Shown here: piece after piece, positions 23,292-32,127 of the stretch
Numbering within the stretch: the first letter of the stretch is position 1
Layout: each line of letters starts with the position of its first letter
Assembly (NCBI RefSeq): GCF_963678635.1
Contig: NC_087069.1
Location: 39,641,076 to 39,705,075, forward strand
Reading direction: 5' to 3'
DNA: 64,000 nt
Source of the DNA: Symsagittifera roscoffensis
Taxonomy: Eukaryota > Xenacoelomorpha > Acoela > Convolutidae
Position numbers and translations under genes: made by a program
Notes under the pieces: generated by a model
Told to the model about the DNA's origin: nothing
Seen by the model: the letters and a program-made list of their open reading frames with translations, nothing else
The model's database searches: none

Positions 23292-23297
23292 AATAAA
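23292..23297 (+). terminator. Polyadenylation signal AATAAA
   Basis: AATAAA directly follows the stop of the 22,786-23,280 gene, within a T/G-rich continuation (GTTGTTTGG). This is the expected layout for a compact viral-type transcript end. Confidence 0.45.
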
Positions 23298-23519
23298 AGT
23301 TGTTTGGTATTGACTTCGTTTTCTGTAATTAATTATTTTCTTCAATTTCAGTTTAATTATGAGAATAGATGAGAGGTTCAAGGTAAACCACTGAAAAACA
23401 ATTAGAACTTAATTTAGAGCTCCGAACTAATTTTTGCACACATATTCGGAAAAACACTAAGAAAATTGTACACAAGTAAAAAGTTACCTGATCGATATTG
23501 CATCTTGTACACACTTTTA

Positions 23520-23900
23520 GCACTTTGTAGAAAAAAAATGAAACACTTTTCGCATTTTATCGAAAAAAAGTAAAACACTTTTCGCATTTTGTCAAAAAAA
23601 GTGAAACACTTTTCGCATCTTGTCAAAAAAATTGAAACACTTTTCGCATTTTATCGAAAAAGGTGAAACACTTTTCACAGCTTGTCAAAAAAATTGAAAC
23701 AGTTTTCGCATTTTGTCGAAAAAAGTGAAACACTTTTTGCATCTTGTTGAAAAAATTAAAAAACTTTTCGCGTCTTTCAAAAAAAATTGAAACAGTTTTC
23801 GCATTTTGTCAAAAAATTGATACAATTTTCGCATTTTGTCAAAAAAATTCAAGGCTTTTTACATTTTGTTAAAGAAATTGAAACGTTCTTGCAACTTCTT
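23520..23900. repeat. Minisatellite with GAAACACTTTTCGCATTTTGTC core
   Basis: About a dozen diverged tandem units of roughly 30 bp, each an A-run followed by GTGAAACACTTTTCGCA and TTTTGTC. Units degrade toward the right end. The minus-strand open frame over it (23,414-23,626) is a repeat translation (CEKCF repeats) and is not called a gene. No other gene is seen from 23,300 to 24,316. Confidence 0.85.
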
Positions 23901-24335
23901 GAAAATCAAAAGAAATATTACATCTTTCTTACTTGTTTGAAAAACTTCTTGCAATTTTTTTGACAACGGTGAGCTTTTTTTTCGGTGATTTTTGGTAATT
24001 TCGTAAACATATGAGAGCAATAGATGGATTATCAAAAAATTTTTGTTAAAAAATTGACATGATCACTATTTACAAATCCATAATCATCCTAAGGTTAAAT
24101 TTTTGCTTATCACAAGTGAGGTTTTAAGCGGAGATTTTATTAGAGGTTCCAGATTGTATTGATAATTTGTTTTTGGTGTTTTTAACATGTTGCTGTTTGC
24201 AAAACTTATAGTTTAAGACCTACGCAGCATGTGGGTCGATAAATTTCTGAAAAAAAAAATCTTTTTTTTTGAAAGATTTATGAAACTTTCAAAAGTATTC
24301 TCTTTTTAACAAAACCTAAAAAGCAGTCAGAACAT

Positions 24336-24968
24336 TCAAGCCTTTGATTTGATTCGACCAGACTTGTTTTTTTTTTCATTTAAATTTAAAAATAAAGACT
24401 GATTGTTCACGATCTGTCTATTGAGGTCATCTTCCGACAAGCTGGCTGAGTTTTTGACCTCGAACGCTTCTGAAATTGCCATAACTGAAAATTTTTTAAT
24501 TGGTATTCTTCCTAACTCTTTTTTGGATGTAAAATCTGCAAACGGCACTGGGTCATTATCTGTTATTTCGTTTTCAGTTTCTATTTTTATTTCTATTTCA
24601 TCTTGTTGTTCGTTATTCCGATCCTCCAAGTAATTGACTTTCGTATATCTACTTACTTTCGCAAATTGGCCCCGTTTGGCGCATTTTGAGCAAAATTTGT
24701 ATTTTGCTGGGCGCGATTGTAAATGGTTTGGACCGAATTGTCTGCCGCACTGAAAACATTGCTTCTGTGTAATATAGTTGATATGTGATTGTTGACCTCT
24801 TGCATTCTGTGTCCCACGCGTATATGGTCTACCGCGTAATCCGTCTCGACCTCTTTGTGAGCGCTGATTATTTGTGTAGTTACCTCGAACACGTGGGTTG
24901 ATGTAGTGTATTGGTTCTTGCTTTGTTGTTGTTGTTGTTATTTGTCCTCCGAACGGGTTTGTTTTCAT
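24336..24968 (-). pseudogene. LTR-retrotransposon gag C-terminal part, copy 1
   Basis: A 210-codon frame with an RG-rich nucleic-acid-binding stretch (GRDGLRGRPYTRGTQNARG), then two zinc-knuckle-like motifs. The first is CFQCGRQFGPNH. The second, CSKCAKRGQFAKVSR, has lost the histidine and last cysteine expected in CCHC knuckles. An acidic tail follows. This layout fits a Ty3/Gypsy-type Gag nucleocapsid. It follows the capsid-like fragment at 25,014-25,241 in the same direction. No protease or polymerase downstream is visible. Confidence 0.6.
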
Positions 24969-25013
24969 TGTTCGACTATGTTCGATACCTATTTGTCAGC
25001 GGATTGCATAGTC

Positions 25014-25241
25014 TTATGCATCTTGAGAGCTTCGCGTTTCGGCCAATAATAATTCAACAATTTTATTGTTGTGAATGTGAGCAGTAAACATGTCTCTCAC
25101 CCACTCGTCCTCTCGATCTCCGCAGTCGCCTCTTGAAGTCAGTTCAACTAGATTTGTGTGGAATTGTACGACACTTTCTGATTTCAATTGTTTTCCACAG
25201 ATAAAGTTGCATCGTTCGAATGCTAGAATCCTTGTGGTCAC
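25014..25241 (-). pseudogene. Gag capsid-like fragment, copy 1
   Basis: Contains GDCGDREDEWVRDMFTAHI, typical of the retrotransposon Gag (Retrotrans_gag-like) helix pair with a DxxVRDxF signature. It ends at a stop before the nucleocapsid-like part. The corresponding sequence of the second copy continues up to the gag start, so this copy is a 5'-truncated duplicate. Confidence 0.55.
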
Positions 25242-25357
25242 AAAAGGTCTTCTAAAATTGTCATAAGGTCTTTTGTGGACACGCTGTGCAAGTCGATGTT
25301 GGGCATCTGTTTTGATGAACCTGTCGCTGTCCCTCCGTGCCGAGGCTTAGTAAAAGA

Positions 25358-26382
25358 TAAAAAGCAGTCAGAACATTCAGGTCTTTGATTTGATTCAATC
25401 AGACTTGTTTTTTAATTTAGATTTAAAACAAAATGACTGATCGTTCACGATTTGCCCGTTGAGGTCATCTTCCGACAAGCTGGCTGAGTTTTTGACCTCG
25501 AACGCTTCTGAAATTGTCATAACTGAAAATTTTTCAATTGGTATTCTTCCCAACCATTTTTGGGTGTAAGATCTGCAAACGCCACTGGGTCCTTATCTGT
25601 TATTTCGTTTTCAGTTTCAATTTCTATTTCCTCTTGTTGTTCATCATTCCGATCCTACAAATAATTGATTCTCGTAGGTCCAAATACTTTTGCAAATTGG
25701 TCACGTTTGGCGAATTTTGAGCAAATTTTGTGTTTTGCTGGGCGCGATTGTAAAGGGTTTAGACCGAATTTTCTGCCGCACTTGAAATATTGCTTCTGTG
25801 TAATGTAGTTGTTATGTGCTTGATGACCTTCTGCGTTCTGCGTCTCACGCGTATATGGTCTACCGCGTAATCCATCTCGACCTCTTTGTGAGTTCTGATT
25901 ATTTGTGTAGTTACCTCGAACACGTGGGTTGATGTAGTGTATTGGTTCTTGCTTTGTTGTTGTTGTTGTTATTTGTCCTCCGAACGAGTTTCTTTTCATT
26001 GTTTGATAACTATTTGTCAGCGGATTGCATATTCTTATGCATCTTGAGAGCTTCGCGTTTCGGCTCATAATAATTCAGCAATTTTATCGTTGTTAATGTG
26101 AGCAGTAAACATGTCTCTCACCCACTCGTCCTCTCGATCTCCGCAGTCGCCTCTTGAAGTCAGTTTAACCAGATTTGCGTGGAATTGTACGAAACTTTCG
26201 GATTTCATTTGTTTTCTCTAGATAAAGTTGCATCGTTCGAACGCTATAATTCTTGTGGTCACAAAAACGTCTTCTAAAATCGTCATAAGGTGTTTTGTTG
26301 ACACGCTGTGCAAGTCGAGGTTGGTCCTCTGTTTTGTTGAACTTGTCGCTGTCCCTCCGTGTCGAGGCACAGTAAAAGATAA
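25358..26382. repeat. Tandemly duplicated gag 3' segment, copy 2
   Basis: Second copy of 24,317-25,357. Unlike copy 1 it continues on the right into the N-terminal gag sequence (26,283-26,601), so it is the original and copy 1 the added duplicate. Confidence 0.8.
25655..26068 (-). pseudogene. LTR-retrotransposon gag C-terminal part, copy 2
   Basis: Same RG-rich stretch and knuckles as copy 1 but shorter and more decayed: the second knuckle reads CSKFAKRDQFAKV, with a lost cysteine. The frame ends early (NYL) where copy 1 continues into its acidic tail. Confidence 0.55.
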
Positions 26383-26601
26383 CTGCGAACTTTTGTGAGC
26401 TTCTCGTCCCAAGGAAACGAGTTATACAAAAATCCTTTTTCTCTGGCTTTTTGCACGCGGTTTTCCCAACCGACTCGCTTCTCTTGGTTTCTTACGTCAC
26501 GAATTGTCTTTTGCGCCTCTGTCTCACCCGTTATTTTGATTTCGAAAATAGGTTCTGCGGGTTCGATTAGTGGTGGTTTATTACTTAACAAGTTTCGTAC
26601 C
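26218..26601 (-). pseudogene. Gag N-terminal/capsid part interrupted by the Polinton
   Basis: Minus-strand frame with VGWENRVQKAREKG and FPWDEKLTKVRSYLLLCL, matching the Gag region upstream of the DREDEWVRD motif; a frame change lies near 26,330. The native frame stops at 26,601, where the Polinton target site begins. Residues read further on come from the Polinton end. The missing first codons lie on the other side of the element at 45,456-45,529. Confidence 0.6.
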
Positions 26602-26607
26602 TCGATG
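26602..26607. repeat. Left target-site duplication TCGATG
   Basis: TCGATG directly abuts the left terminal repeat and is repeated perfectly at 45,456-45,461. Six bases is the diagnostic length for Maverick/Polinton integration. Confidence 0.95.
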
Positions 26608-26869
26608 AGTAGTATGAGGGGCCGCCAGGGATCTTTAGGGGGTGGGGCGGCCAAAATCACCGAAAATAAGACGTGGGCGCCTAAGATCCGACACCTAAGG
26701 GGTACAAAATTATCTTGTAGTCAGCCGGCATTTTGCTGGTGGATTACAAGATCCTCACTTGAGGATTCAAATTTTTGGGTGGCCTCCCCCCTGAGGATTT
26801 TACTAAGAGTCATATACCCATGTAGCAAATTTCTAGATCCCTGGCGGATAATTAAAGTAGGATCCTTAA
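26608..26869. repeat. Polinton left terminal inverted repeat
   Basis: About 262 bp matching the inverse of 45,194-45,455 with only a handful of mismatches. It begins with AG, as is usual for Polintons. Inside it, CCGCCAGGGATCT (26,622-26,634) is exactly inverted at 26,835-26,847, and ATCCTCACTTGAGGAT (26,751-26,766) is a perfect hairpin. The repeat can therefore fold on itself. Confidence 0.97.
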
Positions 26870-27334
26870 TTTTTTACATTCATTTTCTCAGTCTTTTTAC
26901 ATTCATGTTTCTTTTCCTTCTTTCAATCCTTCAGAATGCATGATATTTTGACGCCGTCATTGACCGCTAACAGTTCCCTTTAGTTTTGCTGGAACATTTC
27001 TTTCCAGCTTCGAATTCTATTTTGGTGTTTGGAATTACTCTGCTTGGCTAAATCAAATTTCTCCCGTTGCGTTTGTTTATTGAATTTATAGCGGCGAGTA
27101 GAACTTAATTGGAAACAAAGACGAGTGGTATTTGCTCAAATGAGACCGGACAAATTTTAGAAACAAATTGTCTATTACTGAGTGTGGTAAGTATGCAAAA
27201 TAAAATGAGCTTATTTTACAAATGAAATATAAAATTGGGTATGGTTTTTTTTTGCAAATTAAGCTTTACAAATATCACAAGCAAAATATTAATCAGAGTG
27301 GGGTAAATGAAATGTAGAAAGTTATTTTAGTTAA
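26870..27334. other. Polinton left subterminal region, no gene seen
   Basis: AT-rich sequence between the terminal repeat and the PolB stop codon. There is a short direct repeat with TTTTTACATTCAT (26,872-26,905). No open frame of note. Confidence 0.5.
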
Positions 27335-27999
27335 TTAATCATTGTCTAATTGGGAGCGGTTTAAAACCCTTTTACTTTTCTTGGCAATTACTGGAGAGTT
27401 ATTTGCACTCTCCGAACTCGTGTTATCTAATTCACTGCTATTTCCGTCAGCCGCCATAGTATTGTCACGTTCTTCTTGAGCCTCGAACGCAATGTAAGGA
27501 TTGTTTGGGTAAGGTTTATCTACAGTTTTAGAACTGTCAGCCAAATCTTCACGCAATTCTTTCATAGTGTATTTCCTTCTGTTATACAGTCCTGGGTCTG
27601 GCGGTGACCAGTCCGAGTCATCAATATTTTTTTCCCTTTGAAATGGCTGTGTATTAAAGTTATCGAAAATGGTGTTCGAAGAAGAACAAGGGTTATTTTC
27701 TAAACTACCATCCCAGTCGTCGAGTAAAATTTGGTTATTAAATTCATCTTCGCGGGTCAAAAAGTGACCAAAAGAAAAACAGGTTACCAGGTCACCGAGG
27801 AGGAATCTCTTTGTGTCCAAAGCTGTTAACGCTAATTTATTTATGTTGACAGTTTGTAGCTCGTGTTTTTTTGATCTGATACTCGTGTTTTTAACTCGAA
27901 ATTTTCTGTGGTTGAATAGGGCGTCCTTAAAGCGATCATGTGTCAGCTGTTTTTGTGCATACCAAGAGATTCCTTTCGCTGAGACTTTGTTGCTCCTAT
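27335..27999 (-). CDS. Polinton PolB C-terminal exon
   Basis: After the acceptor comes the basic PolB tail (KQLTHDRFKDALF, RKFRVKNTSIRSKKH, NKLALTALDTKRF). A long low-complexity acidic/serine tail follows, ending RSQLDND and a stop at 27,335. This exon is open throughout. The open frame upstream of 27,999 (to 28,072) is intron sequence. Confidence 0.7.
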
Positions 28000-28108
28000 C
28001 TAAAACAAAAAAAAACAGAAATTGTGAAAGGTATGAAAGGTGCCAACCAAATTTATTTATTTTTTCTGTCATTGGGTTTTTGGAATTTGATTAACTTTTA
28101 CCACTTAC
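28000..28108 (-). other. Intron 2 of Polinton PolB
   Basis: Donor GTAAGT at 28,108-28,103 and acceptor TTTTGTTTTAG ending at 28,000, 109 bp. Coding-like sequence abuts both ends: a KLYSLKLK stretch before and RSNKVSAKG after. Confidence 0.7.
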
Positions 28109-28283
28109 TTTTGAGTTTAAGAGAATATAATTTCGGTTTGAGTGCTACAAATTCTTCTATCAAGTCTCCACCCATCTCGTTTTTGAACATTAGCACCTGT
28201 TTCTTGTGGGTTTCATTATACAGTGGTGATTGTTTGGGATAGTTCGAGAAGTCAAACAAGTGTCCCATTTCTTTTAGTTCCTC

Positions 28284-28694
28284 TTATATATCGTCACATT
28301 TTATCATATAAATAAAGCTATCAGTATCGGAGTATAATAGCTCGAGATTGAAGTTTGGCTTCATTTGCACGTAGTGGGTTTCGAACATGTATTTTTTTGC
28401 AATGTCTAGTATTACTGCGCCAACGATCGTTGGCTTATCCCACCGGATTGAGCTCGGATTGAATGTTATTGTAGCAAGGTCTTCGTGTATGATTTGGAAT
28501 GACTTCAATGAGCACTGGCACAATTTTTGCAGTAGCTCGGTTTCGTTACGCACTATACTCATTTTTGTTCTGATTAGTTTACTTTCCATCTTCTTGCCGA
28601 AAGATGAGTTTATTATGAGCTTATAAAAATTTTCCTCAAAAATGTTCCTAGCCTTCTTTCTTAGCTCAGTGTTCATCTGTACAAAAGGGGCCAT
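28284..28694 (-). pseudogene. Polinton PolB motif B/C segment
   Basis: KLIINSSFGKKMESK is motif B and LLYSDTDSFIYMIK is motif C with the catalytic DTD. The TAA at 28,284-28,286 comes directly after motif C, and coding continues in the same frame to the donor site at 28,108. Confidence 0.8.
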
Positions 28695-28703
28695 CCATTT
28701 ACA

Positions 28704-29765
28704 CTATCGAAAGTGCAGCACTCTATGAAGGTGAGTCACCTTCACACCTAATTCTATGTAAAGCTGAAGGGTCAGATAATGCAAAATATTTCCTGACTTT
28801 TTTTGTAGGGACTGTATAAGCGTAGGCACTTTGGGTAGACTGGTGATACCTAATTTTCCATCAATTTCCACTTGATCGGTACTGAAGTCAGTTATCTGTA
28901 CACTTTCTTTTGATGGCACGGGAGGATAGTCTTTGAAGTAGTCATGGAGCTCGTCGGGGAACTCGATATCTACCTCCGCTAGGTAACCCCACTCACTATC
29001 CTCTTCCGTCAGTAGTAGTTTAGGTATATCCACCGAGTCGTCCGCCCATTTGAAATCGTTTAAGGGCAACGAGTAATTTTGCATGATACATCCGTAGAGA
29101 TTATTTGCGTCGATGTTTACGATGAACGAATTTTCCTCATTTTTATCGTGGTCGTCAAGATACTGGTTGTTGGCTTTCCAGTATTTTCGGGCATATACAG
29201 ACGACATACCACCACGAATCATCCCCTCTACAAAAAGAAGGTGGTCGCGCTCGGTTAGCAATCGAAGATCTGCTCGGCAGATTTTAAGGAACACATCCCC
29301 CGCCAAGTTACTTGCGGTATAATAGTGCGCGCAATCGCCTCCATATTTTTCATAGCACACCGATCGAAAAGCTTCGAACACAGAAGCAAGTAACAGCACA
29401 TCGGCAGAGAGGTACAGGCCGTGGTGGTCAGCAATTGAATTACAGCCGAATTTAGTGAATACCATGATTGCATGGTTGAACTCTGATTGATCTAAACTGA
29501 CCTCACCGCCGGCTAGGCTATTCGTCCACAGTCTTCGGGCGGGTAATTGCGGTTCATTGAATTTCTTGAAGCTATCAATGTAGGTGTAGGGGTAGAACTC
29601 TTTTCGTTTCAAAAGATCGATTTTCTCCATTGAATGTCCTTTTGCTTTGAAGAAATTCTCCAATAGACTGAAATTATCAGGTGGCAAATTATTAACGAGT
29701 GTTGATAAGGAAGATTGCAAGAACTTGTAGCAGTCAATAAATCTCAGATTCTCATACACATTTCA
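28704..29765 (-). pseudogene. Polinton PolB palm segment with motif A
   Basis: Has FIDCYKFLQSSLSTLV, YLSADVLLLASVFEAF (Exo III-like YxxxD) and FIVNIDANNLYGCIM (motif A), plus the thumb-side sequence LHRVLHF. It stops at TAG 28,704-28,706. The next codons remain in frame with the motif B/C segment. Confidence 0.8.
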
Positions 29766-30692
29766 TTTCTAATTTTTCCACTTTTATCGTAGAACGTTTT
29801 GATCCATACCGATATGGTTATTGAGATGAATTTTTCTTCGGTGCTCGGTATGACAGAGAAGACATTGTGTGGGTTGCTTTTATTCAATGCTCGAATGATA
29901 TAATGTAGGTCATAGTTTGCTAGACTGTGGGCAACTACAGGAATGAAATTAGTTGTCTTGCGGTTGATGTTGCATGTATTATGTGCCCACCCGAGAAACT
30001 TGTTGGTATAGTGACAGTGGTCTAATACCTTTTCCTCATCCCATGCAAAAGGCAATTCGCATATCCAGCACTCGGATGTATCTTCTTTTCTTGTTTCTCT
30101 TTGCCCCGTGAACGCGTAATGTCTTCTTTTTTCAATGTAAACTTCCTTTGCAAGCGTTTCCAAGCTCAGTAACAGATGTTCGATACTGTCAAGTCCCCTT
30201 TTCAACTCGAACTTGACCACCTCGGGGTTTCCAAATTCTACAGCTGCGAATGCATACCCACAGTTCTGGTGTTTTTCGATAAGGTGAGTGTTCGATTTTT
30301 CGTTGTCAGGCTCTGGGCTAGCTACGGGTACAATTAATGACTCCAAGTCGAAGTATACTATACGTGGTACAAACGATCGTGCACCAAAGTTTTCAAACAC
30401 ATGTCGATCGTTGTCGGGCCCGGGCATCGTGATTTCAATGCCATCTTGTCGATAACAAATTTCTTGATGTCGACGTTGAATGTCGTTGGAAGTGCAAGTG
30501 TGGAAGCAATTTCGGCAGATTTCATTTCTGTCGCGTGGTGCTCTTTTGCGAATAAAGTTGACCAGCTTTGTCAGGTCGTTGATTAGCACATAGTGATATG
30601 CAGAACCGTCGGAAAGACGCAGCAAGTCCATCACAAATGTACAATTTAGCTCTTTTGAAATCCGGATTGGTATCAGCTCTTCTGACTGGTAC
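29744..30692 (-). pseudogene. Polinton PolB exon 2: exonuclease plus endonuclease VII-like module
   Basis: The exon opens after a TTATTTAG acceptor and is open to about 29,765. IVYFDLESLIVP gives the D and E of Exo I. CWICELPF, then VLDHCHYTNKFLGW and AHNTCNINR, form a CxxC...DHCH...N...CN pattern of the recombination endonuclease VII/HNH fold. HSLANYDLHYI is Exo II. The insertion of the HNH module between Exo I and Exo II is clear. A one-base frame change near 29,765 leads to the next segment. Confidence 0.8.
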
Positions 30693-30812
30693 CTAAATAA
30701 GAGAAGAAAAAAAGTTTACTTTATTTGAAATGGAATAAACTTCTAGGTCATGGTTGATTTTTTTTAATAGAAAAAATTTCTGGAAGAAATTTGAAGTGTC
30801 AAATAAACTTAC
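30693..30812 (-). other. Intron 1 of Polinton PolB
   Basis: Donor GTAAGT (30,812-30,807) and acceptor TTATTTAG ending at 30,693, 120 bp, phase 2. Splicing would join an exon ending NNVQINVF to one beginning YQSEELIPIRIS and keeps the frame. Confidence 0.7.
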
Positions 30813-31132
30813 CGAAATACGTTGATTTGAACATTGTTCAATCTTTCAAATCTTCCTATTTCCAGAATGCTCATTGGCATCTCAAAATCTCCTTGAATCT
30901 TCACTATCTATTTCATCTCTCGCTGACTTGCATCTGGTTGCCTTTGTGGGGGTTCCTCCGCGTTCCCTTCATCTTGTTTGTCGTTGACGGCAACGACGAC
31001 AATATCCTTATCAGGCTCTCCTTTTACTTCATCATCATCGCTGTCTTCGTCCTCGCTGTCTTCTTCTTTATACGTTGCACATTTGGTCTTCTTTCGGTGC
31101 GTATGGACCATGTTTGAGGTGATAGGCTGCAA
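30813..31132 (-). pseudogene. Polinton PolB acidic linker exon
   Basis: Acidic stretch with EEDSEDEDSDDDEVKGEPD, interrupted at TAG 30,908-30,910 after QREMK. Beyond the stop the same frame continues as a structured region (FEMPMSILEIGRFERLNN) to the intron donor. The start shown is only where the frame opens. Confidence 0.6.
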
Positions 31133-31152
31133 TGAAGCAATACAGAAAGCAT

Positions 31153-32079
31153 TTATCGTTCGTCTTTTGTTTCTATATATACAAGGTTGAAGTTCTGTTT
31201 TTTGAGACCAAGGGGTAGCGGCAAGTAGCTTCCTGCGCGCATTGGAGACAGTTTAGCGAAATTGATAGTTACTTTCGAAACTCTTTCAGTTATCCACCCA
31301 ATTCCATGAGAAGCGAAGCAGTTGATGGAGTTGAGCATATATTCAATCATCTCAATGTACTGCCCCTGTTCCAGACCACCATAATTGACACGTACCATCT
31401 CGGTGTTCAAGAAAAGTGTGATTTTCTCAACATTGGGTTCTTCGTCGTTTTCCACGGTAGGGTGTTTCATCAAGCTCACTTCAACTGAGAATTGCACCTT
31501 AATTGATCCGTTTTGCGAGTGCTCGAATATAAAGTCATCAATGAATTCTTTGTTTCGCATCATGGAATCGAGCAGGTCGATTTCATTCTCGTCGAAATTT
31601 AGTTGATATTTCTTCAAATTGCCATTGAAAGCGGTTTGACTCTCAGTCAAAATTGACCGAGTGCTTTGAGGTACTCGCCGCGTTGTTGATGAACCTTCGA
31701 TGGCGATAGTCTCATTGCTACCACCACCACCACCACCACCACCACCGGTTGAAGTAGAGCCAGCATCCGAATCCCAGACTGGAAAACCATGGCGGTTGTT
31801 CATGTGACTCTGATATTTTTCCAAGCTCATAAACACTGTTCTGCAAATTGCACAGTGCTTGTTTGCTGATTTACCGTGATCTATTTCAATGTGCTGAATA
31901 GTTTCAGCCACGGAACTGAACTCCTCAAGGCAGTCATCGCATTTGACTCTGACGGCTGCAATCGGCGCATGAAGGTTGTGGACTGTCTTCTTATGACGTC
32001 GTAGGTTTTTAGCAGAGCCCAGAACCGCATCACACAGATGACATGCGAGATTGGTTTTAGCTTTAGAAGAATTAGGCAT
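31153..32079 (-). pseudogene. Polinton PolB N-terminal zinc-finger segment
   Basis: ATG at 32,077-32,079 (MPNSSKAK); the frame is open further upstream only with a TTG. Three fingers: CHLCDAV...HKKTVH, CDDCLEEF...HIEIDH, CAICRTVF...HMNNRH. A nine-glycine run, encoded by a (CCA)n-type repeat, links them to a folded region ending GIGWITERVSKVTI and PMRAGSYLPLP, typical of Polinton PolB N-termini. The frame ends at 31,153 while the expected continuation (KCFLYC) lies in another frame. Confidence 0.75.
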
Positions 32080-32127
32080 TGTTTTGTTGATTTTCTTTCG
32101 AAAGTTTATGATTTGAGAAAAATTCAA

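Larger units (their letters stand above)
24317..25357. repeat. Tandemly duplicated gag 3' segment, copy 1
   Basis: About 1.04 kb, opening with AAAAAGCAGTCAGAACATTC and closing with AGTAAAAGAT. The same sequence starts again at 25,358. The copies differ by scattered substitutions and small indels. Confidence 0.85.
27335..32079 (-). pseudogene. polB: Polinton family B DNA polymerase (element 2), spliced and broken
   Basis: Reads from an ATG at 32,079 to 27,335. The order is three C2H2 fingers, the Polinton PolB N-terminal domain, an acidic linker, Exo I (YFDLES), an endonuclease VII-like HNH module, Exo II (HSLANYD), motif A (NIDANNLYG), motif B (INSSFGKK), motif C (SDTDSF), then a basic C-terminal tail. 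Two introns with good GT-AG sites lie at 30,693-30,812 and 28,000-28,108. Damage: frame changes near 31,060-31,160 and about 29,765, and in-frame stops at 30,908-30,910 (TAG), 28,704-28,706 (TAG) and 28,284-28,286 (TAA). The role in the family is protein-primed replication of the element from its terminal repeats. Confidence 0.9.
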
